This document shows, piece by piece, positions 42,001 to 64,000 of a stretch of DNA of 64,000 nt. Numbering within the stretch: the first letter of the stretch is position 1; each line of letters opens with the position of its first letter. The stretch comes from Anoplopoma fimbria (lineage: Eukaryota > Chordata > Actinopteri > Perciformes > Anoplopomatidae), in assembly GCF_027596085.1 (NCBI RefSeq), contig NC_072462.1, positions 22,047,112 to 22,111,111 on the forward strand, read 5' to 3'. The notes under the pieces were generated by a model, which saw only the letters and a program-made list of their open reading frames with translations, was not told the DNA's origin and searched no databases. A program made the position numbers and the translations under genes.

Positions 42001-42574
42001 AAATGATTGCCTTACTATGATAACATTTACTCCTACGATGTCATACAGCAACAATGATAGACGCAACATTTATGAGAGATATCGAATGTGCAGTGGGACA
42101 CATAGGTTAATACCTAATGTATGTGTAGATGTTTCATTTTGAAGACCTCATCTTGCAATCTCCCAGATCTTAATGTGATGTCTTCAAAATGCCTGTTTTG
42201 TCTAACAGCCCCGAACCCAAAGTTATTGTCCATTTGAAAAGTTGGAGCCAGTGGTATTTTTTTTGTAAAATACTAAAACAATTAATCAATTAATTGAAAA
42301 TGTTGATTTTCAATTAATTAATTGACTTATAATTTCATGTTTCAGTCTGTTTTTATTAACGCACAATTTATCACCTTTTTAATTGCTTTAGTTAAAAAAA
42401 TGTTCTGGTTGTCTGTCAGCACAGTATAATTCATTATTCACTATTTCCTTTTTGTGAGCTTGTCCTAATATATGTTTGTTTCTCTTCAATTGATTTACTT
42501 TGAATACCTTTACTTTAGAGTGTAATGCTAATTAATAATAGAGACTGAAGAGCTGATACTATTTTGTGTTTCAG
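39061..42574 (+). other. probable AKNA 5' intron
   Basis: No coding exon was seen. A possible alternative leader donor occurs at 40270 (GCAACAG|GTGAGT). A (TGTC)n tract lies at about 40078-40099. Around 42279-42320 a short inverted repeat (ATTAATTGAAAA and TTTTCAATTAAT) is present. Confidence 0.5.
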
Positions 42575-42833
42575 GAACTGCCTCCAAAGAGATCTCCTCT
42601 TCTTCAAGACTGAAAACTGACCGGCCAGTCCCCCTTAGCTCTGCATCTGGACTTTTTCCAGCTTACTGACATGATATGCAATCAGTAATCTTCTGTAGCC
42701 ATGATTTTGAAAGTGGACTTCAGAGCAGAGCCAGATCAACAAAAAAAGATGCAGGGCATTCCTGTGCCTGGCTGAGACAGTGACTGAGGTCAGAGCTGAG
42801 GCCTGCAGAGGGCCACAGTTGCCTGATAGGCCA

Positions 42834-58616
<15,783 letters not shown>

Positions 58617-59905
58617 TCTGTGCACTCACCTCACAAGGAACATAGACTGAGCAACAGTAACCTGTCAACTTCACCAGGAGCTGAAGGGAGTGAGTGCAGG
58701 ACCAGGTAAAATCAAAAATCATTCTCTTTTTTTTTTTTTGCAACCTTTCTCTGGGTCTTCCGTTTTGATACTGTATTTTTTGAAAAGGTTCCCTATATGA
58801 ACTCCAGAACATTAATATGGCAGCAAATTTCTTCCTTACGAATGAAGTCACTGCTGATAACGCTGTCCGGACCAATGGCGTTGTTGCCAAAACGTAGCAT
58901 CCACCTTCCATTCCCCTTCCCCCTGTTTAACACTGTCAGCACCGTTAGCTGCAAGACGGCGGCTCAATCATCCACTTGTAGAGAGACAACCCTCATTCAA
59001 AAGCCATGATCTGAACTTCGTATAGAGGTCTTTTTAAGTGTCAAGTGGCCCAACATTAGTGTCTTTAGCTGTCAAAATAATCATTTCAAAAGATGTGCTG
59101 GCATACATTTAAATGACTAAATACGTAGTACTGTAGATCAGTTTTGTCAAAATATGTTGACCATGTTGATTGTCAAACAGACTAAGGAAAGTAATAAGTG
59201 TCTTATTTGTCATTGGAGGTGAGAAGTTACAGCTGTTTTGAGATGGCCGTTGTCATGAGTTAATACTAGTCATTGTTATTTTGAGCTATTTATTGATCAT
59301 GTGGTGTTTTTTTTAATATATTTTCTAATTTGTAGAAATTTCAAAATAAGTTTGGGATTTCAGTGTTGTATTAGTTTCTGCCTAAGCTTTTCATCCCCTT
59401 GTTGAGACAGTAGCATGCTGTGCTGGAAATAAAATGCACGCGCTCATTGCAGCTGTTGTGATAGTGTTTGATGGTCTAACAGGAGACCATCATGCATCTT
59501 TTTTTGTAAATGGTCAAAGCTTGTTGTTGTGTTGACCAAAGATGCTGGATATCCTCAAAATGAGTCTGTTTCTATGTTATTTTGTATACTATAAATTTTA
59601 AACTAGGGATTTTTAGTGTACAGTATTTTATCACATGCTTTTTATTATATGAGCCAGACAATACTACTGTAACTGAGCAGCTCTGTTGATTTTTTGTTTT
59701 TACATAAAAGGTGAAAACGTCAACATATACAGATAATTTATGAATTGTATTTGGTAGAAATACACCTCAGAAATGTGGCCGTTTAAGTGAATTCTGTTTT
59801 TTGTAAATGTCTTTGTACCATTATTTTTTTTTTTAAACTGTTGGTTTATTTCTAATATTTTGCAGGGAATCTTTTCAGTTGACCCTAAAGAGCCAAATAA
59901 AGGTA
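58617..59905 (+). other. AKNA 3' UTR with two poly(A) signals
   Basis: Sequence after the AKNA stop. AATAAA signals lie at 59428-59433 and 59896-59901. The first is followed by a TGTTGTGATAGTGTTTG stretch, a plausible GU-rich downstream element. Use of the second would bring the transcript into the end of the opposing STXBP1 transcript. No coding exon seen. Confidence 0.65.
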
Positions 59906-59994
59906 AAATGAAAATTTGCTTTCACTCTCTTTACTAGTAGTAGATGCAAAAACAATCTAAAGATCTTGAAGGTCTTTAATGTAATGGAAGCCAA

Positions 59995-61836
59995 TTTATT
60001 AGACAGCCTTAGTACATATTAAGTACACATGGAAGTATTGTTTGTGCTTCAACACTCGCAAACATACAATCCCAATAAGTTAACAGTTTTAGGACAGACT
60101 AATGCATCACTTTTTTTTCTCTGATAAATAATTTGATATAAATCAATTGATTTGACAGAGTAAACCCTATACAACAGCAAATTATAATAGAAAACAAATG
60201 AACACAGTAAAGCGTTTGCATCACAGAAAACGCATTTTAGTGCAATATACAACTTGTTTGGCCAGGAGGGGAGGGAGGAAATAAAAGAAAAAGGGTGGAT
60301 TTAAGATATTTTTTGCAAAGCCATTCACCATTGAAGGGTTTTACATTGCACCAGAGGAGGAAACAGGCAAAGAAAGTATAGATATTAATAATTTTTCCCA
60401 GTTGACCACTAACAGCTACAGCTAAAACGTCACAAACACGGCGGCTTCACATTGACATTTTTTAAAAAGGAAAAGTTTCACTACTTCACAGTCAGAAATA
60501 TTACCAGTCAACAGTGAGACGCTAAAACAGCAACATGTGGCACATGCACAACACTACTCAGTGCATGGCCCAATTAAACATCATTACTAACCAATGATAA
60601 GACTTAATCTGACAGGATACAATACTGAAATACAACTGGCCCTTTTTAGGATTATTCATTAAATATCAGCGAGCATTTCGACATTAAAACGTGAAGTTTC
60701 TCCGGAGAAAAGGAAAAGTTTGTGGCAAGTAAATACTTTACAGTCTCGGCAGGCAGAGGAGGGAGGGTTCTGGCTTTTTAAACGGAGCTTTTTTTTCTGT
60801 CAATGTCTGCTCAACCAAGCGTTTTTTTACACAAATACTTCAACAAAAATGTTTGTTTTGAGTATGAGACACCAAAGCAGACAAACCTTGCTAGTTTCAG
60901 TGGGTGTTTCAATGTGCATAGCTTGCTCATTAGCTTAAATGTTATTAAAAAGAAACTAAAATAACTGATGATCGTAACCACTACACATTGGTGCAGTTTG
61001 TGCTGCTGTTGCATACTGTCTGTTATATTAATATTTAGTCTACCGTCACATATAAATGTGGTGGATAGAATATTATGAGTATAATGCATTGAATTTACAG
61101 TGCCATGGTTTAACCTTATGAGCAGGCAGCTAAGTTTACAGATGGACCGTTGAGTAATGTATAACGCTTCAGAAGTGGTTTTAAAGCGTGTATTTTGACG
61201 TTTCGATACTCAAAACAAAGGTTTTCGGTGACATATTCAAGCTCAACATCTTAGGAAAAAGCTAAGTGCTAACTCTGCGGCTTCCAGAACGTCCACAATG
61301 GATACAAACACATTAACAGTCCACACAAATCCAAGCATGCTACTGTATACGAACATTTCAAACGGGCAAGGGGAACTCCTCTGATGAATAGATTTTTATA
61401 TGTATTGCATGTTGACCGATATGATATATTTTAGGATCAATCTCTCAAACTACACATCCCTACTCGACCCGCTTCCATTAAAACACACACCAAGGAGGAA
61501 ACCCAGAAGGAACAAACAAGAGAAAATGTCTACCTTTGCACAGGTGTTATAGCATACAATATTACATTTTGGTACTTTCAGTTTTAAATGGCCTTCTGTT
61601 CAGATATTTAAATCTTTTTAAATTAGTTCATTTAGTTGCATCCATTGTAAAACATGAGAATACTTGCAACAATATTATTCTTTGATACATCATATATATT
61701 TTTTTTATCATCTAAGATGTCTTTTTCTTCTCAAGCAGGATGCATACACAGTTAATGTAGGGGGCAGGAAACAGAGGTAGGATGGGTAGAAGGGGGAGGA
61801 TTAAGGTAAAGATGTGAGAGAAGTGATTGGAGGATT
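59995..61836 (-). other. stxbp1: STXBP1 3' UTR
   Basis: Minus-strand sequence after the STXBP1 stop. An AATAAA on the minus strand at 60000-59995 gives a likely end about 1.84 kb after the stop. No ORF of note. Confidence 0.6.
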
Positions 61837-61919
61837 TTAGCTTGTTACTTCCTCGTCTGGTTTGTTCATGGCCTTGAGCTGCTCCAGCAGGCTGGTGGGG
61901 GTGAAGATGTGGGTCGATC
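61837..61919 (-). CDS. stxbp1: STXBP1 (Munc18-1), last coding exon
   Basis: STXBP1 is the cytosolic SM protein that binds syntaxin-1 and SNARE complexes and is needed for synaptic vesicle fusion. Only its C-terminal exon is here: reading on the minus strand from a CTCCAG acceptor, a split codon (probably Gly) is followed by STHIFTPTSLLEQLKAMNKP and DEEVTS, then TAA (61839-61837). This agrees with the short-form Munc18-1 end (GSTHILTP ... KLNKTDEEISS) better than with STXBP2 or STXBP3. The alternative exon that gives the long form (with PDFRESS in mammals) was not seen in the 2 kb upstream on this strand. Teleosts can have stxbp1a and stxbp1b; which one is undecided. Phase 1 at the acceptor (83 nt: 2 nt finish the split codon, then 26 codons and the stop). 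Confidence 0.85.
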
Positions 61920-64000
61920 CTGGAGACACACACATTCATAAAACACACAGAGCGTTAGATCTGCACGTTTGGAAGGAAACAGATGAAAAATGTGTTTTCA
62001 GCTCTAGCTATGAATGCCTAGGGTAGATGAGAGCACTCCCACATAATGTTGAAAGTAAAGATAGAAGCGCTGAGCAACCCAAAGTTATAAAATCATAATC
62101 GATTAGCCAGCAGGTTAAAATGGATCAAAAAATACTTTTAAAAAAAGGTGGGAGATAACCAAGTACTTTTACCATACAAAAACAGGTTTAAGTGCTTTGA
62201 GCTTTTCCAATCAGACAGTTTTTATATCCTGCATTTTATTTCAGAGGGATACCTTGTTCCCTTTATTTCACTACATTCATCTTACTGATGCAGTTTATAG
62301 TTACTACTTTAACAGAAGAGGTCAAAACAAAGCTCCTCACTGTAGGTTTTGGGGACCAAATCTTGCATCTCCAAAATATATAAAAAGAGACTTTTGATAG
62401 CCTGTAAATTAACATAAAGTCGCCAAAACTAGCATGACTTATGCTAGATTTGCTGTTTAACTTCAATTTTCATATCTCAAATTATCCATCTATTTTAGAT
62501 TTAAAATGTTTAAATCCTTATTTGTCTTTGTAAAGTACGGTGTAAACATCCTCCACCTCTGACTTATACTCTTGAGTACTTCACTCTACAAACATACAAA
62601 CTCATGAAGCCGTGTTAAATTACATGCAGCTGAACAATATGGAAGCACACAGATCGGTGATGGCGCCACACAACTGCCATGAACTAAAAAACAAGCAGAT
62701 CTTCTCTACATGTCATGAAATCGCAATCCAGAGAGCTAGGCATATCGTCTTACAATAAATATGAATGCAAATGTGAAACTCAGTAACCCTAATAACACAG
62801 AGATGAACTGCTGAAGACACATTTTAGAGATTGTAAACTTAAGAGGTGCTAGACTGGAGTAAAACAAACTTTTTGCCAAATTTGTTGCTTCATCACCAGA
62901 TTTACATTTTCAAACTAAGTTCATCATAAAAAGGCAGACAAAGCATTTGATTTACTCCTTACACAACATCTTCAACAATATTTGACCTTCTTTGGTTTGT
63001 TTCTGTTGCAAAGCTGCATGTTTCCTCCAGTTTGGTTTGATTAGCTGCTTTACCTCAAACACATTCACCTACAGTAAACCTAAACTTGACTGTAAAGGGT
63101 CAGAATACGAAGCGGAGGTAATCTGTAAAAACAGAAGAGAAAGAGGCAAGCCCATCTTGAGTTGGGTCGTTATGGTGATTTGGGGGTTGTAGGTGTAAGG
63201 GCTCGTGGGTGGGGGTTAAGTGTGGGCCATAGAGGTCAACGTCAAACTGGCCTCGCCTGCTTCTCTGCTGTTCCCTAAACACACAGCTTCGTGGGCCTGT
63301 TTGCCCCAGAAACACAACACCGCAACGTTGATCTCCAACGCCACTAAATTATTAGGTTAATACCAAAATAGCATAACAAAAACAAAGACTTGTTTTAGTA
63401 AGTGATGGCCATTTTGCTCAGGAAGGTGTTAAATGCAGCAGTATGAGGGGGGTGCAGCCATACTGCTTATGGTGAGAGCTGCTTACTGAGAAAACCATAA
63501 AACCACACGTTGGTTTGTAAACGATATCGCTTTAGCAGATTAGTTAGGAATGAGATGGATTCGCAGGACTACAATATGCAATCTTTAGTGGTCAAATAAG
63601 TGTTCATAAATAGCCTTGCTAATAATTAAGAAAAAACTTACAATGGCCAGAACGCAATGTGAAAGCATCATTTTGAACATTTGTCATTGTGTACATCTAG
63701 ATGTAGATTGCAGATAATAACTTCAAAACGTTTTACATATTGTATTGTCAAAAACAGCTCATTTGGGTATTGAGTGCATTTTAGTTCTACACAAGTTCTG
63801 TTGAATGTAATATTTGTTTCTTTATCAAAGTAAATCTAATAGTCTGCTAGTGACTGGTGTAAAAAAACAAAACATTTTTCTCGTATATTGGGGGAGGGAT
63901 GGATTATTGGCATCTTAAACTTTAATTTGGTTGCTAAAGCATATCAGGTGAAACATTGCTACATTCTCAGACTGTGTCAGCAGAGAGTTATCATATAGGC
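61920..64000 (-). other. STXBP1 intron (partial)
   Basis: Minus-strand intron upstream of the last exon, running off the window. An open stretch at 63100-63290 has an acceptor-like start (GTGTGTTTAG) but no match to STXBP1. Nothing else recognised. Confidence 0.5.

Noticed and set aside
63100..63315. Minus-strand ORF with acceptor-like start, as an extra STXBP1 exon
   Set aside because: It contains no STXBP1 wording, in particular none of the alternative C-terminal exon that begins like the last exon. The pyrimidine tract is weak. Kept only as a note in the intron entry.

Overview
The window is vertebrate genomic DNA, most probably from a percomorph-type ray-finned fish. Three animal genes are recognisable from spliced exons: the 3' half of whirlin (WHRN, + strand, coding exons 14111-30253), a complete AKNA coding region (+ strand, 42834-58616) and the last coding exon of syntaxin-binding protein 1 (STXBP1/Munc18-1, - strand, 61837-61919). 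GT/AG splice sites, long AT-rich introns, very long CA/TG microsatellites and fish-type Tc1, SINE and LINE copies all fit a teleost. WHRN next to AKNA is also the mammalian arrangement (human 9q32). The exact species cannot be told.

Layout. 1-14110 is upstream sequence, taken as a whirlin intron. It holds a decayed non-LTR reverse transcriptase (about 2890-3900), a Tc1 relic (4386-4680), an apparently intact 1.58-kb Tc1/mariner transposon with an uninterrupted 340-residue transposase (7972-9554), other repeat tails, and unique-looking stretches that could be enhancers. 14111-30253 carries eight whirlin exons encoding harmonin-homology domain 2, the proline-rich region and PDZ3. 30254 to about 35050 is 3' UTR or intergenic DNA. 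35050-42574 holds Tc1 relics, two ATTAC-tailed repeats (one a tRNA-derived SINE) and the probable AKNA promoter region, including a 19-bp-spaced array of RFX X-box-like sites (37905-37956). 42575-58616 holds 22 AKNA coding exons that join in phase into 1,399 residues. 58617-60000 is a tail-to-tail junction where the AKNA and STXBP1 3' ends lie within about 100-570 bp. 60000-64000 is the STXBP1 3' UTR, last exon and part of an intron.

The genes are not an operon. Whirlin is a PDZ scaffold of stereocilia and photoreceptors, AKNA a centrosomal microtubule organiser first described as an AT-hook protein, and STXBP1 a syntaxin-binding regulator of synaptic vesicle fusion. They are simply neighbours, with WHRN and AKNA head-to-tail and AKNA and STXBP1 convergent.

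No new enzymatic or defence-like system was found. The best leads are the X-box array upstream of a centrosomal gene, a C4 zinc-ribbon-like motif near the AKNA C-terminus, DSG-type phosphodegron candidates in whirlin and AKNA, a possible AKNA poison exon, complementary CA/TG tracts flanking AKNA exons 6-10, the intact Tc1 element, a 193-bp insert bounded by an 18-bp direct repeat, and a perfect 39-bp palindrome.
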